Of a stretch of DNA of 64,000 nt, positions 17,020 through 26,752 are shown one piece after another. Where the stretch lies: NCBI RefSeq assembly GCF_907165195.1, contig NZ_OU015584.1, positions 3,482,978-3,546,977 on the forward strand. Direction: 5' to 3'. Within the stretch, counting starts at the first letter, position 1, and every line of letters begins with the position of its first letter. The notes beneath the pieces were generated by a model. It ran no database searches. It was not told where the DNA came from and worked only from the letters and a program-made list of their open reading frames with translations. The position numbers and the translations under genes are program-made. Source of the DNA: Parvicella tangerina. Its GTDB lineage: Bacteria; Bacteroidota; Bacteroidia; Flavobacteriales_D; Parvicellaceae.

Positions 17020-17544
17020 TTATGACGGATCAACCAAGAACAATGGCTGATCAAACTCAACTGGCGAAGAGTCATCAACAAGTACCTTAACAATCTTACC
17101 TGAGATCTCAGATTCGATCTTGTTGTACAGCTTCATTGCTTCAATGATACAGATCTCCTGACCTTCTTTGATGGTATCACCTACCTCCACGAAAGGATCT
17201 GCGTCTGGATTTGGCTTTCTGTAGAAAGTACCAATCATCTGTGCTTTGATGGTAACGTATTTATCATCATCAGCTGCTTCTTTTGACTCAGCGGCAGGTG
17301 CTGCTGGTGCCGGTGAAGCTGCAGGTGCTGCAGCTGGCGCAGGAGCCGGTGCTGGTGCCTGTGCAGGAACAACTGCTTGAATATGTTGTGGTTGCTGAAC
17401 GTAAACTGGTTCTTGTTTAGCCCCTTTTTTAGGTTTAGGATTTGCAACGATTGAAATCTTGAAATCTTTTTGTTCTAACTCAACTTCGCTTACGCCTGAT
17501 TTGGCAACGAATTTTATGAGTTCTTGAATTTCTGAAAGCTTCAT
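17020..17544 (-). CDS. accB: Acetyl-CoA carboxylase biotin carboxyl carrier protein
   Basis: 174 residues: an N-terminal helical region (1-35), a long Pro/Ala linker (about 50-90, alternating PAPAPA), and the C-terminal biotinyl domain with the biotin attachment Lys138 in EAMKLYNKIE (the common form is EAMKLMNEIE, so Tyr and Lys replace the usual residues after the modified Lys). Carries CO2 between AccC and the carboxyltransferase, whose genes are not in this window. Lies 92 bases after fabH and 24 before accC on the same strand. Confidence 0.95.
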   Translation of the reverse strand: MKLSEIQELIKFVAKSGVSEVELEQKDFKISIVANPKPKKGAKQEPVYVQQPQHIQAVVPAQAPAPAPAPAAAPAASPAPAAPAAESKEAADDDKYVTIKAQMIGTFYRKPNPDADPFVEVGDTIKEGQEICIIEAMKLYNKIESEISGKIVKVLVDDSSPVEFDQPLFLVDPS

Positions 17545-17636
17545 AGCGTATGTCTGTTTTTATTAGTAAAGACGAAATTATACAATTTCGCTTAATGCTT
17601 TTAATTTTTCTGTTTTTTTGACAAAATAATGAGACT

Positions 17637-18632
17637 TTACTTTGCGTTGTAAGCCCACTTCAAATAAATGGCTCCCCAAGTGAATCCACCACCAAAAGCG
17701 GAAAGCACCACATTGTCTCCTTTCTTCAGTTTATCTTCCCATTCCCATAGACAAAGCGGAATAGTTCCCGAAGTTGTATTTCCATATTTTTCGATATTCA
17801 CCATCACCTTATCACTACCGATGCCCATGCGGTTTGCGGTAGCGTCAATAATTCTCAAATTTGCTTGATGCGGAACCAACCAATTAATGTCATCGCCCAC
17901 TAGGTTATTTCTTTCCATGATTTCGGCAGAAACACCTGCCATATTCGTTACAGCATGTTTAAACACGGTTCTACCTTCTTGGAATACGTATCTATCAGGT
18001 GAATTGACGTTATCTTCGGTAATAGGTTCATAAGACCCTCCAACCTTCTGGATCAAGAACTCCCTACCACTTCCATCTGCTCTCATAATCGCATCCTGGA
18101 TGCCATCACCATCTTCGCTTGGCTCTAATAGCACACCACCAAAACCATCACCAAAGATGATACAGGTAGCTCTATCTTTATAGTTGATAATGCTGGACAT
18201 GACGTCTCCACCGATCACAATCACCTTCTTTGCAAAGCCAGTTTCGATGAACTGCTGACCAGTAGTCAACGAGAAAATAAACCCAGAGCAGGCAGCACTT
18301 ACATCATACCCCCAGGCATTCTTCGCACCTGCCTTATCACATATTACATTAGAAGTACTTGGAAAAACGTAATCGCCTGTTATGGTTCCTACGATAATCA
18401 TATCAATATCCAACACATCAATCCCTCTTTTCTCGCATATTGTCCTTACGATCTCTGCGCCAAAGTCAGAAAAAGCCTCTCCTTCTTCTACGATTCTTCT
18501 TTCTTTTATTCCGGTTCTGGTAGTGATCCACTCATCGTTGGTATCTACCATTTTTTCTAGATCAAAATTGGTCAACTTTTTCTCGGGAACTGTGCCATGC
18601 ACTGCCGTTATAGCCGCTCTAATTTTTGTCAT
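17637..18632 (-). CDS. fabH: 3-oxoacyl-ACP synthase III
   Basis: Starts fatty acid chains by condensing acyl-CoA with malonyl-ACP. Thiolase fold of 331 residues with catalytic Cys115 in VSAACSGFIFSL, the His of PHQANLRIID, and the Asn of GNTTSGTIPL. Its start overlaps the plsX stop by 4 bases, so the two are translationally coupled. Gene order plsX-fabH-accB-accC links chain initiation with phospholipid acyl supply. Confidence 0.96.
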   Translation of the reverse strand: MTKIRAAITAVHGTVPEKKLTNFDLEKMVDTNDEWITTRTGIKERRIVEEGEAFSDFGAEIVRTICEKRGIDVLDIDMIIVGTITGDYVFPSTSNVICDKAGAKNAWGYDVSAACSGFIFSLTTGQQFIETGFAKKVIVIGGDVMSSIINYKDRATCIIFGDGFGGVLLEPSEDGDGIQDAIMRADGSGREFLIQKVGGSYEPITEDNVNSPDRYVFQEGRTVFKHAVTNMAGVSAEIMERNNLVGDDINWLVPHQANLRIIDATANRMGIGSDKVMVNIEKYGNTTSGTIPLCLWEWEDKLKKGDNVVLSAFGGGFTWGAIYLKWAYNAK

Positions 18633-19567
18633 TTAAATGCGTTTTTTATTCTTTCTGGCAATTTCGCTTTTGCGACATCACGGCTCAAAAGTAACATATT
18701 TTTAATAGCGGTCGAAGAAGATATCCCATGACCTATTAACACATTTCCATTTACTCCTAAAATTGGCGTTCCTCCGTACAACTCGTAATTGAATCTTTTG
18801 AAATAGTCGTCTAACATGCCTCTTTTTGCCAGAATCTTGTAGAATGCTTCAGCCTCTTTCAGCACTACATTCCCCGTAAAGCCGTCACAAACGATCACAT
18901 CAGAAGTTGAATCAAACACATCTCTTGCTTCTACATTTCCAACGAAGTTAAAGTCGTTGGAGTCTTTCATTAATTTATACGTTGCTTGTGTTAACAAATT
19001 TCCTTTTTCTTCTTCTTCACCTATATTCAGTAAAGCCACCTTCGGATCTTTAATTCCATAAACAGACTCTGCATAAATACTTCCGAGAATACCAAACTGG
19101 TATAATACATCCGGTTTGCAGTCTGCGATTACACCAACATCTAAAATGATACCTGCGCCTCCATCTTCTTTAGGAAGAATTGACGTAATGCAAGGTCTAT
19201 ACACACCTGTTATTGCTTTTACAGAGTACATCGCTCCAACCATCATCGCACCAGAGTTTCCGGCACTAGAAAACGCATCAATCTCTCCTTTTGCCAAATA
19301 GTGAAAGCCTACTGAAATACTACTATATGGTTTTTGCTTTAACGCTTTTACTGGATGCGCATCCATTTCGATCATATCAGGAGCGTGAATAAAGTCAAAG
19401 TCGGTTACATTTCCTCCAAGGGACTTAATTTTTTCTTTTGCTAGGTTTTCATCCCCGATCAAGATAATCTGATCATCTTTATCCATACTCTCCAGTGCCA
19501 TAATTGCACCTTCTATCGTCACTTTTGGGGCATAATCACCCCCGTAAATATCAATTGCTACTTTCAT
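18629..19567 (-). CDS. plsX: Phosphate acyltransferase PlsX
   Basis: Makes acyl-phosphate from acyl-ACP for phosphatidic acid synthesis. 312 residues starting MKVAIDIYGGDYAPKVTIEGA, with the family segments SAGNSGAMMVGAMYSVK and CDGFTGNVVLKEAEAFYK. Normal length. In many bacteria rpmF (ribosomal protein L32) sits just upstream; here that place holds only a doubtful 63-codon ORF. First firm gene of the plsX-fabH-accB-accC cluster. Confidence 0.95.
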   Translation of the reverse strand: MKVAIDIYGGDYAPKVTIEGAIMALESMDKDDQIILIGDENLAKEKIKSLGGNVTDFDFIHAPDMIEMDAHPVKALKQKPYSSISVGFHYLAKGEIDAFSSAGNSGAMMVGAMYSVKAITGVYRPCITSILPKEDGGAGIILDVGVIADCKPDVLYQFGILGSIYAESVYGIKDPKVALLNIGEEEEKGNLLTQATYKLMKDSNDFNFVGNVEARDVFDSTSDVIVCDGFTGNVVLKEAEAFYKILAKRGMLDDYFKRFNYELYGGTPILGVNGNVLIGHGISSSTAIKNMLLLSRDVAKAKLPERIKNAFK

Positions 19568-19742
19568 TTTGTTGTAGTTTTCTATTGGCGAAATTAGAAA
19601 GATTTTTTTGGGTGATTGTTTGCGACAGATAAACTGACGTTATGAGTTCTTTAACTTCTTGTGGACCAATTATTAAACTAAAGCGGTCAACAGCTGTTTT
19701 ATACTGCCCAATCAATTTCAATTTCCTTTTGTTTCTTTCCAT
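19551..19742 (-). CDS. Possible small protein between gamma-CA gene and plsX (doubtful)
   Basis: A 63-codon frame with an ATG start that overlaps the end of the carbonic anhydrase-like gene by 25 bases and the start of plsX by 17. The product is basic at the N-terminus (MERNKRKLKL) with no zinc-ribbon Cys, so it is not ribosomal protein L32. No homology is recalled. It may be only a chance frame in a 150-base leader. Confidence 0.2.
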   Translation of the reverse strand: MERNKRKLKLIGQYKTAVDRFSLIIGPQEVKELITSVYLSQTITQKNLSNFANRKLQQNESSN

Positions 19743-20314
19743 ATCTTCAGGCTCACTTCTTGTTTCGGCCGATTAGGCTCCGGTTCTCGAAGTGGTTCAC
19801 ACTCTTTGAGTGTTTGCCTACAGTCTTCTGGTAATTGCTGATACAATTCAGTGCCAGCAGTTTTCCAAGCGATCATATCATCACTTACCTCCTTTACGAC
19901 TTTTGCCGGATTACCCACAACGATCTTGCGATCTGCTATTTCCATTTTGCTCGGCACAAAACAAAGCGCACCAACAATACATTCCTTACCTATAATCGCA
20001 TCATCCATGATTACCGCATTCATACCAATCAGGCTATTCTCTCCAATTGTTCCTCCATGAACAATGGCTCCATGCCCAATGTGCGCTCCTTTTTTCAGGG
20101 TAACCGTTGTGCCCGGAAACATGTGAATGGTGCAACTCTCCTGCACATTACAGCCTTCTTCAATGACAATCTTACCCCAATCACCTCGCAGTGTGCAAAA
20201 GGGACCGATGTACACATCTTTACCTATAAAAACATTTCCTGTAACATTGGCCTGCGGATGAACAAATGCAGATTCATGAATGACAGGTCGTAATCCGTTG
20301 AACTCGTAAATCAT
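19718..20314 (-). CDS. Gamma-carbonic anhydrase-like hexapeptide-repeat protein
   Basis: Left-handed beta-helix of the PaaY/CaiE/YrdA group, about 198 residues. Hexapeptide repeats run from residue 20 to about 140. The three metal-binding His of gamma-class carbonic anhydrases appear in CTIHMFPGT and GAHIGHGAIVHG. A C-terminal helix region (about 150-198) ends the protein. Such proteins are zinc or iron trimers, and carbonic anhydrase activity varies among members. An exact -7 element (TACTTTTG) ends 4 bases before the ATG, which predicts a leaderless mRNA. Confidence 0.85.
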   Translation of the reverse strand: MIYEFNGLRPVIHESAFVHPQANVTGNVFIGKDVYIGPFCTLRGDWGKIVIEEGCNVQESCTIHMFPGTTVTLKKGAHIGHGAIVHGGTIGENSLIGMNAVIMDDAIIGKECIVGALCFVPSKMEIADRKIVVGNPAKVVKEVSDDMIAWKTAGTELYQQLPEDCRQTLKECEPLREPEPNRPKQEVSLKIWKETKGN

Positions 20315-20318
20315 ATTT

Positions 20319-20326
20319 CAAAAGTA
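20319..20326 (-). promoter_or_regulatory. -7 element 4 bases upstream of the gamma-CA ATG
   Basis: TACTTTTG on the minus strand, an exact TAnnTTTG match, followed by AAAT and the ATG at 20314. Transcription would start at or next to the start codon. Confidence 0.4.
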
Positions 20327-20424
20327 ATTTTTTTGTTGTAATTGTCGTAGGATCAAAAACCACAATTATCAAAAGGTTTGAACAGGTTACTCATCACTCA
20401 TCAGCAATACGTCAACCCTGGTAG

Positions 20425-21168
20425 TTATATCAATAGTAACATCACCAATACCAGTAAGATCCAGGCTGCTCCCAAACCAATCCCCACGTAGGCAAATCCT
20501 TTACCCTTGTACCTTCCCGGTTCTTTGTTGAACATTCTTAACCCAATGACACCAAAAACAATGGACAAGCCAGGAATAAAAAATACGGTTGCAAAAACAA
20601 CACTTAAGACAGAAAATATTTCAATTTCTCGAGGATCATTCGCCCATGTTGTATAGCCATTAATATACTCTTCAGAGCCCTCATAAGGTGTTGTTTCCAC
20701 ATAATTTCCATAGAACTCTTTGGTGCCGTTTCGATATAGAATTGCCGAGACTTCTGGAACTTTGACAGTATATAACGGCCCCTCCTCAAAACCACATTTT
20801 TTATACCTGATCTCAGTTGGCGTGACTTCTTTAACAATACACGTTTCTTTATGGCCATCTCGGAAAATGACCTTATCACACGCAGTAGTGTCCAGATTAG
20901 GTTTTATTTCCGTTGAAGGACTTTCATTTGTTGCTTCCGTCTTTTGACTGATCACTAACGCATCTTCTTCAGCTTTTGGCGTTTCATTCTTGACCAGCTT
21001 ATGTTTTGAAAGCGTCTTACTTGACACCACTTTCGACTGCGCATCATTACTTGGAACGTTAACGATTGTTTGCCGTTTTACATAGAAACCTTTGTTGTAA
21101 TGGCGTTTTTCTATTGAGCAGGATGCTGCCAAAAGACAAAGAAGTAGTAATGTAATGAAAGCCTTCAT
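20425..21168 (-). CDS. Lipoprotein with two C-terminal transmembrane segments
   Basis: 247 residues. The N-terminal lipobox LLAASC is followed by SIEKRHYNKGFYVKR, a post-lipobox motif seen in several Bacteroidota lipoproteins. A low-complexity Ser/Glu/Lys region (40-90) follows, then a beta domain (RDGHKETCIVKEVTPTEIRYKKC ... AILYRNGTKEFYG) that often occurs in Bacteroidota proteins of unknown role, and a C-terminal pair of helices (about 187-207 and 224-246). Lipidation plus two membrane helices suggests it stays in the inner membrane. It lies 31 bases after mfd and may share its transcript. Function unknown. Confidence 0.65.
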   Translation of the reverse strand: MKAFITLLLLCLLAASCSIEKRHYNKGFYVKRQTIVNVPSNDAQSKVVSSKTLSKHKLVKNETPKAEEDALVISQKTEATNESPSTEIKPNLDTTACDKVIFRDGHKETCIVKEVTPTEIRYKKCGFEEGPLYTVKVPEVSAILYRNGTKEFYGNYVETTPYEGSEEYINGYTTWANDPREIEIFSVLSVVFATVFFIPGLSIVFGVIGLRMFNKEPGRYKGKGFAYVGIGLGAAWILLVLVMLLLI

Positions 21169-21199
21169 AGATCAATAATACGAAATGAAATCCATTTTA

Positions 21200-24100
21200 T
21201 TATTTTGGTTGAAGTACAACTTCTTCCAACAACTCCAATGCTTGACTAATGGTCTCCACGTTATCGTATCTCATTCGAAGCCTTCCTTTCTTCTCGGCCA
21301 TATCCGCTTTGTGGTGATTGTGCTTGATATACTCCAACACTCTGGTAAACTTGGGCGATTGATAGTACAAGGATTCCTGATCAGTAATAAAGGTTCCGAT
21401 GAGCGTGTTTCGTTTTAAGACCAACTTTTCGAAACCAATTTCTTTGGCAATCCATCTCAACTGAACTGCTTTGATCAACTCTTCTGTTCTAGCTGGGATA
21501 TCACCAAACCGATCTTTTAATTTTTGCTTGTACTTCCTAATGTCTTCTTGGGTCTCGCAACTATCTAACTCGGTGTACAAGCTTAATCGCTCAGCCACTT
21601 CATTCACATAATCATCCGGAATCACAAGATTGAGGTCGGTCTCTAGGTTACAATCAGCCACGAAAGGTTTATTTGCGAGCTCTTCCTTAAAAAGTTCTTT
21701 AAACTCTGTCTCTTTCAATTCCTGAATGGCTTCATCCAGAATCTTTTGGTACGTATCAAATCCGATATCAGAAATGAATCCACTTTGATTAGCACCCAAC
21801 AAGTCTCCAGCTCCACGGATATCTAAATCTCTCATGGCTATATTAAAACCGCTTCCAAGATCAGAAAATTGGGCAATAGCATTTAATCGCTTTCTCGCTT
21901 CTTCCGTTAGGTGATGCTTAGGTGGCGTAAACAAGTATGCAAATGCCTTTTTATTACTTCTTCCAACTCTACCTCTCAATTGATGCAGATCACTTAATCC
22001 AAACTGGTGCGCATTGTTGATGATCATCGTATTCGCATTTCCTACATCGATACCTGCTTCAATAATCGTAGTTGCTACCAGCACATCATACATTCCTTCC
22101 ATGAAGTCCATGATGATGGCCTCCAGCTTACTACCTTCCATCTGTCCGTGACCAATTGCCACCCGCACATCCGGACAAACCCGCTGGATCATCCCTGCCA
22201 CTTCTTTGATATTCTGCACACGATTATTCACAAAATAAACTTGTCCTCCACGCTGCACTTCATAGTTGATCGCATCACGAATGGTATCCTCGCTGTAAGA
22301 TTGAATGATCGTGTCTATTGGGTAACGATTAGGCGGTGGGGTTTGAATAACTGTTAGGTCACGCGCATTCATTAAACTGAATTGAAGTGTTCTTGGGATT
22401 GGCGTGGCAGTCAGCGTTAGCGTATCCACATTTTCTTTGAGCGTCTTCAACTTATCTTTAACGCTTACCCCAAATTTTTGCTCCTCATCAATAATGAGTA
22501 AACCAAGATCATTAAACTCCACTCCCTTTCCTGCCAAACGGTGCGTACCGATTACGATATCCAATTTCCCCTCTTTCAGTTTTTTGAAAGTTTCATTATT
22601 CTTTTTTGTTGATTTAAAGCGATTCACATAATCTACCGATACCGGAAAGTCTTTTAATCTTTCTGAAAACGTTTGAAAGTGTTGAAACGCCAGAACGGTA
22701 GTTGGCACCAACACAGCAACTTGCTTTCCGTCTAGCACAGCTTTAAAGGCCGCTCGAATAGCTATTTCCGTTTTACCAAAACCAACATCTCCACAGATCA
22801 GCAGATCCATAGGAGCGTCTTTCTCCATTTCTTCTTTGACCTTAGCAGTGGCAACCATCTGATCTGGGGTATCTTCATAAATAAACGATGCCTCCAACTC
22901 GTTTTGCATGTAATTATCTGGTGAAAACGCAAACCCTTTACTTGCTTTCCTTTTTGCATATAATTTGATCAAGTCAAACGCAACTTCTTTGATTTGCTTT
23001 TTCGCTTTGGATTTTGCTGTGTTCCACGAAGGAGAACCTAACTTGTTCAAAGAAGGCTTTGTTCCTTCCTTGCCAGTAAACTTGCTGATTCGATGCAGTG
23101 AGTGAATACTTACATAGAGAATATCTCCTCCCTTATATTCCAACCTCACAGCCTCCTGCATTTTTCCGTTGGCATCAATCTTCTCTAATCCAGAAAACTG
23201 TCCTACGCCATGATCAATATGAACGACAAAATCGCCTTTTTGAAGGTTATAGATCTCTTTTAAGGTAAATGCTTGTTCTGATTTTTTATAACCTTCCTTT
23301 AATTTAAACTTGTGATACCTCTCGAAAATCTGGTGATCTGTATAACAAGCTAAATGAAGATCCTTATCAACAAACCCCTCATGAAGATTGGTGAGCAGTT
23401 GTTTATACTTCACCTCCTTGCCAATATCATCGAAGATCGTTTCCAGCCTTTTGAGCTGACTTTCGCTGTTGCTGCAAATAATGTTGATGTAATCTCCTTT
23501 TGATTTATTATTGAGATCGGTAATCAGTAATTCAAAGTTCTTGTTAAAAGGAGGTTGAGGTCGTTGGTTAAACACCACTTCCTCGGCATTATCAATATGA
23601 AATCGCTGTCCGAATTCCACCAGTCTGTGGTTCATGAGTTGGTTTTCAAAATCAACAGGAGCAAGATATAGTTGAGCGGGTGTTAGTCGTTTAACTTCAG
23701 TATCTAGTTTATCAAATGTGTACTGTGCTTTTTCATATCCCTTATCAATTCTAGATTTTGCATATTCAAAATCTTTGATCCAAATCTTAGTATCCTGAGG
23801 GATATAGCTTAAAAATGACTCCCGGGATTCCTGAATAAGATTCTGGGTAACATTTGGAACAACGTTAAACTTCTTCACTGTTTTGATAGAAAGTTGATCC
23901 TCGGGATTGAACTCTCTGATGCTCTCCACCTCATCACCAAAAAACTCAACTCTGTATGGGGTATCGTTCGCAAATGAGTAGATGTCTACAATACCTCCTC
24001 GAACAGCAAACTGACCAGGGTGATACACATAATCTACCTTTTCAAATTCATATTCGATCAGGAGTTCATTGATAAAATCGATGGAGTAAGACTTCCCAAC

Positions 24101-24547
24101 TTCTATTTCTAGCGTGTTTTTCTCCAGATTCTTTTTAGTCACCACATTCTCTACAATGGCTTCAGGAAAAGTAACGATGATCGTATTCTTTCTTCGCTTC
24201 CGAATGGTGCTTAGCACTTCTGTTCGTTGAATTACATTCGCGTTATCAACTTCCTCAATCTGGTAAGGACGTCTGTAAGAGGCCGGATAGAACAATAATG
24301 TTGTGCCCTTCTCTCCTTGCGTTAAACTTTCCAGGTTATTGAAAAAGTAAGCCGCTTCCTCCTTGTCATTCAACACATACAAGTAATTCCCCGGATAGTT
24401 AGCGGTAACCGCATGTGCTACGATGGTCTCAGCAGAACCGACTAGTCCCTTTGCCTGCACCTTAGCGTTTGCTGTATCTAATTTTTGCCCTAGTTCCTTA
24501 ACTAGTGGCGACTGTATATATACCCCTTTAAGGTCTTGAATATCCAT
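21200..24547 (-). CDS. mfd: Transcription-repair coupling factor
   Basis: ATP-dependent translocase that removes RNA polymerase stalled at DNA damage and recruits UvrA. 1115 residues: an N-terminal UvrB-like region, the CarD-type RNA polymerase interaction domain at about 435-510 ([19 protein letters not shown]), the helicase motor with Walker [15 protein letters not shown], the DEEQ box in [23 protein letters not shown], and [15 protein letters not shown], then a C-terminal TRCF domain. Length is normal. A near -7 element (CATCTTTG) ends 9 bases before the ATG. The dnaK terminator lies immediately upstream, so mfd has its own promoter. Confidence 0.97.
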   Translation of the reverse strand: MDIQDLKGVYIQSPLVKELGQKLDTANAKVQAKGLVGSAETIVAHAVTANYPGNYLYVLNDKEEAAYFFNNLESLTQGEKGTTLLFYPASYRRPYQIEEVDNANVIQRTEVLSTIRKRRKNTIIVTFPEAIVENVVTKKNLEKNTLEIEVGKSYSIDFINELLIEYEFEKVDYVYHPGQFAVRGGIVDIYSFANDTPYRVEFFGDEVESIREFNPEDQLSIKTVKKFNVVPNVTQNLIQESRESFLSYIPQDTKIWIKDFEYAKSRIDKGYEKAQYTFDKLDTEVKRLTPAQLYLAPVDFENQLMNHRLVEFGQRFHIDNAEEVVFNQRPQPPFNKNFELLITDLNNKSKGDYINIICSNSESQLKRLETIFDDIGKEVKYKQLLTNLHEGFVDKDLHLACYTDHQIFERYHKFKLKEGYKKSEQAFTLKEIYNLQKGDFVVHIDHGVGQFSGLEKIDANGKMQEAVRLEYKGGDILYVSIHSLHRISKFTGKEGTKPSLNKLGSPSWNTAKSKAKKQIKEVAFDLIKLYAKRKASKGFAFSPDNYMQNELEASFIYEDTPDQMVATAKVKEEMEKDAPMDLLICGDVGFGKTEIAIRAAFKAVLDGKQVAVLVPTTVLAFQHFQTFSERLKDFPVSVDYVNRFKSTKKNNETFKKLKEGKLDIVIGTHRLAGKGVEFNDLGLLIIDEEQKFGVSVKDKLKTLKENVDTLTLTATPIPRTLQFSLMNARDLTVIQTPPPNRYPIDTIIQSYSEDTIRDAINYEVQRGGQVYFVNNRVQNIKEVAGMIQRVCPDVRVAIGHGQMEGSKLEAIIMDFMEGMYDVLVATTIIEAGIDVGNANTMIINNAHQFGLSDLHQLRGRVGRSNKKAFAYLFTPPKHHLTEEARKRLNAIAQFSDLGSGFNIAMRDLDIRGAGDLLGANQSGFISDIGFDTYQKILDEAIQELKETEFKELFKEELANKPFVADCNLETDLNLVIPDDYVNEVAERLSLYTELDSCETQEDIRKYKQKLKDRFGDIPARTEELIKAVQLRWIAKEIGFEKLVLKRNTLIGTFITDQESLYYQSPKFTRVLEYIKHNHHKADMAEKKGRLRMRYDNVETISQALELLEEVVLQPK

Positions 24548-24590
24548 GAGAAGTTACAAAGATGGTGAAAGTTTATCAATCAACGTACTG

Positions 24591-24629
24591 AAAATAAAAA
24601 ACCCAGACGCTCCTATCGAAGGTCTGGGT
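24591..24629 (-). terminator. Intrinsic terminator of dnaK
   Basis: On the minus strand ACCCAGAC (24629-24622) pairs with GTCTGGGT (24608-24601), followed by a T-rich run. The stem repeats the CCCAGAC/GTCTGGG stem of the sodA terminator. Confidence 0.88.
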
Positions 24630-24652
24630 TGATTGAATATTTAATTTAGTCC

Positions 24653-26560
24653 TTAGACTTCCTCAAAGTCTACATCTGTCACTTCTTCATCTGAGTCTCC
24701 AGCTCCTCCTTGCCCTTCAGCTCCCGCTCCAGGATTTGGATTAGCTCCTTCAGCACCACCAGCTTGCTGATACATTTCAGCGCTTGCTGCCTGGAATAAC
24801 TGATTTAGTTTTTCCATACCCGCATCAACAGCAGCGATATCTTTCGCTTCGTGTGCTTTTTTCAACTCAGCCAAGGCATCCATGATGGGTTGCTTCTTAT
24901 CTTCAGGAAGTTTATCACCCGCTTCATTCATTTGTTTCTCTACCTGGAAGATCAATGCATCTGCCTGGTTCAACTTCTCGATCTCTTCTTTCTTCTTCGC
25001 ATCCGCTTCAGCATTTGCTTCAGCCTCTTGCTTCATTCTATTGATTTCATCTTCACTTAATCCTGAAGAAGCTTCGATCTTGATCTTTTGCTCTTTTCCA
25101 GTAGCTTTATCCGTAGCTTTCACATTGATGATACCATTGGCATCGATGTCAAAACTCACTTCAATTTGAGGAACTCCTCGTTGCGCTGGTGGAATTCCAT
25201 CCAACACGAAGTTTCCAATTGTTCTGTTATCTGCCGCCATAGGTCTTTCTCCTTGTAACACATGGATGTTTACCGATGGTTGGTTATCTGCAGCTGTAGA
25301 GAACACCTGAGATTTTTGTGTTGGGATCGTAGTGTTCGCTTCGATTAATTTTGTCATCACACCTCCCATGGTTTCGATTCCTAAAGAAAGTGGTGTTACA
25401 TCTAGAAGAAGTACATCTTTCACTTCTCCAGTCAATACTCCACCTTGGATTGCAGCCCCTAGAGAAACCACCTCATCAGGGTTCACTCCTTTTGAAGGCG
25501 CTTTTCCGAAATACTGCTCAACAGCTTCCTGAATCGCAGGGATTCTTGTAGATCCACCTACCAGGATAATCTCATCAATATCTCCATTTGAAAGTCCTGC
25601 GTTCTTCATTGCAGACTTACATGGTTCAATCGTTCTTTTGATCAAATCATCAATCAATTGTTCGAATTTAGCTCTAGACAGTGTTCTTACCAAGTGTTTT
25701 GGCACACCATTTACTGGCATGATATACGGCAGGTTGATTTCTGTAGAAGTTGTGCTTGACAACTCAATCTTCGCTTTTTCAGCAGCTTCTTTCAAACGTT
25801 GAAGCGCCATTGGATCTTCTCTTAAGTCAAGACCTTCATCTTTCTTAAATTCATCTGCTAACCAGTCGATGATTTTCTCATCCACGTTATCACCACCTAA
25901 GTGCGTATCACCATCTGTAGATAGTACTTCGAATACACCATCTCCTAATTCTAAGATAGACACATCGTGCGTACCGCCACCAAAATCGAACACAACCACC
26001 TTCATGTCTTTACCTGCTTTATCTAAACCGTAAGCAAGTGCAGCCGCAGTAGGCTCGTTGATGATTCTTTTAACCTCCAGTCCAGCGATCTCACCAGCTT
26101 CTTTTGTAGCTTGTCTTTGAGAGTCGTTAAAGTACGCAGGTACCGTAATCACCGCTTCAGTAACTGAAGACCCTAAATAATCCTCAGCTGTTTTCTTCAT
26201 TTTTTGAAGGATCATGGCTGAGATCTCTTGTGGCGAATACTTCCTGTCACCGATCTCTACGCGAGGGGTATTATTGTCTCCTTTAACCACTTTGTAAGGT
26301 ACTCTACCAATTTCATTTGAGCACTCATCATACGAGTTCCCCATGAATCTTTTGATTGAGTAAACTGTATTTTGTGGATTTGTGATGGCCTGACGTTTTG
26401 CAGGGTCACCGATTGTTCTTTCACCATCTTTTGTAAAACCTACAACAGAAGGTGTTGTTCTTTTTCCTTCGTTATTAGGAATTACCACAGGCTCGTTTCC
26501 TTCCATAACAGAAACACATGAGTTTGTGGTTCCTAAGTCGATTCCTATTATTTTTCCCAT
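24653..26560 (-). CDS. dnaK: Molecular chaperone DnaK (Hsp70)
   Basis: 635 residues. The ATPase domain starts [21 protein letters not shown] and carries [35 protein letters not shown] and [13 protein letters not shown]. The linker [15 protein letters not shown] precedes the substrate-binding domain, and the Gly-rich tail ends in DVDFEEV. It binds unfolded polypeptides with DnaJ and GrpE, neither of which is encoded here. It is monocistronic: a terminator follows the stop. Upstream lies a sigma-54-like element with a perfect 12-bp inverted repeat further up, rather than a CIRCE element. Confidence 0.98.
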   Translation of the reverse strand: MGKIIGIDLGTTNSCVSVMEGNEPVVIPNNEGKRTTPSVVGFTKDGERTIGDPAKRQAITNPQNTVYSIKRFMGNSYDECSNEIGRVPYKVVKGDNNTPRVEIGDRKYSPQEISAMILQKMKKTAEDYLGSSVTEAVITVPAYFNDSQRQATKEAGEIAGLEVKRIINEPTAAALAYGLDKAGKDMKVVVFDFGGGTHDVSILELGDGVFEVLSTDGDTHLGGDNVDEKIIDWLADEFKKDEGLDLREDPMALQRLKEAAEKAKIELSSTTSTEINLPYIMPVNGVPKHLVRTLSRAKFEQLIDDLIKRTIEPCKSAMKNAGLSNGDIDEIILVGGSTRIPAIQEAVEQYFGKAPSKGVNPDEVVSLGAAIQGGVLTGEVKDVLLLDVTPLSLGIETMGGVMTKLIEANTTIPTQKSQVFSTAADNQPSVNIHVLQGERPMAADNRTIGNFVLDGIPPAQRGVPQIEVSFDIDANGIINVKATDKATGKEQKIKIEASSGLSEDEINRMKQEAEANAEADAKKKEEIEKLNQADALIFQVEKQMNEAGDKLPEDKKQPIMDALAELKKAHEAKDIAAVDAGMEKLNQLFQAASAEMYQQAGGAEGANPNPGAGAEGQGGAGDSDEEVTDVDFEEV

Positions 26561-26627
26561 TTTAAATTGTGTGTTATAAAGTTCTTAAATCGTTTCAATT
26601 TTTGTTCAACCGAACGACCAGCTATGG

Positions 26628-26643
26628 ACAATTGTTATGCCAA
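26628..26643 (-). promoter_or_regulatory. Sigma-54-like -24/-12 element upstream of dnaK
   Basis: On the minus strand TTGGCATAACAATTGT keeps TTGGCA at -24 and TTG at -12 with the spacing of the RpoN consensus TTGGCACGnnnnTTGC, missing the final C. A start about 12 bases downstream would give a leader near 55 bases before dnaK. Confidence 0.5.
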
Positions 26644-26666
26644 CGGGAAAATACTGTCACGAACTT

Positions 26667-26718
26667 CAATTTTGTCAGAAACCACCTGAAAATCTGGAGA
26701 TTTTAACTGACAAAATTG
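26667..26718. promoter_or_regulatory. Perfect 12-bp inverted repeat upstream of dnaK
   Basis: CAATTTTGTCAG (26667-26678) and CTGACAAAATTG (26707-26718) are exact inverse complements, 28 bases apart. Further TGTCAC half-sites lie at 26655 and 26746. It sits 24 bases upstream of the sigma-54-like element, the place of an activator enhancer; it could instead be a repressor site. Confidence 0.55.
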
Positions 26719-26752
26719 CTTAGTCATTAATCTCTAAAAGAAATTTGTCACA

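Noticed and set aside
19810-20293. Long plus-strand ORF (152 codons) opposite the gamma-carbonic anhydrase gene
   Set aside because: It is antisense to a clear hexapeptide-repeat gene, and its product has no recognisable domain.
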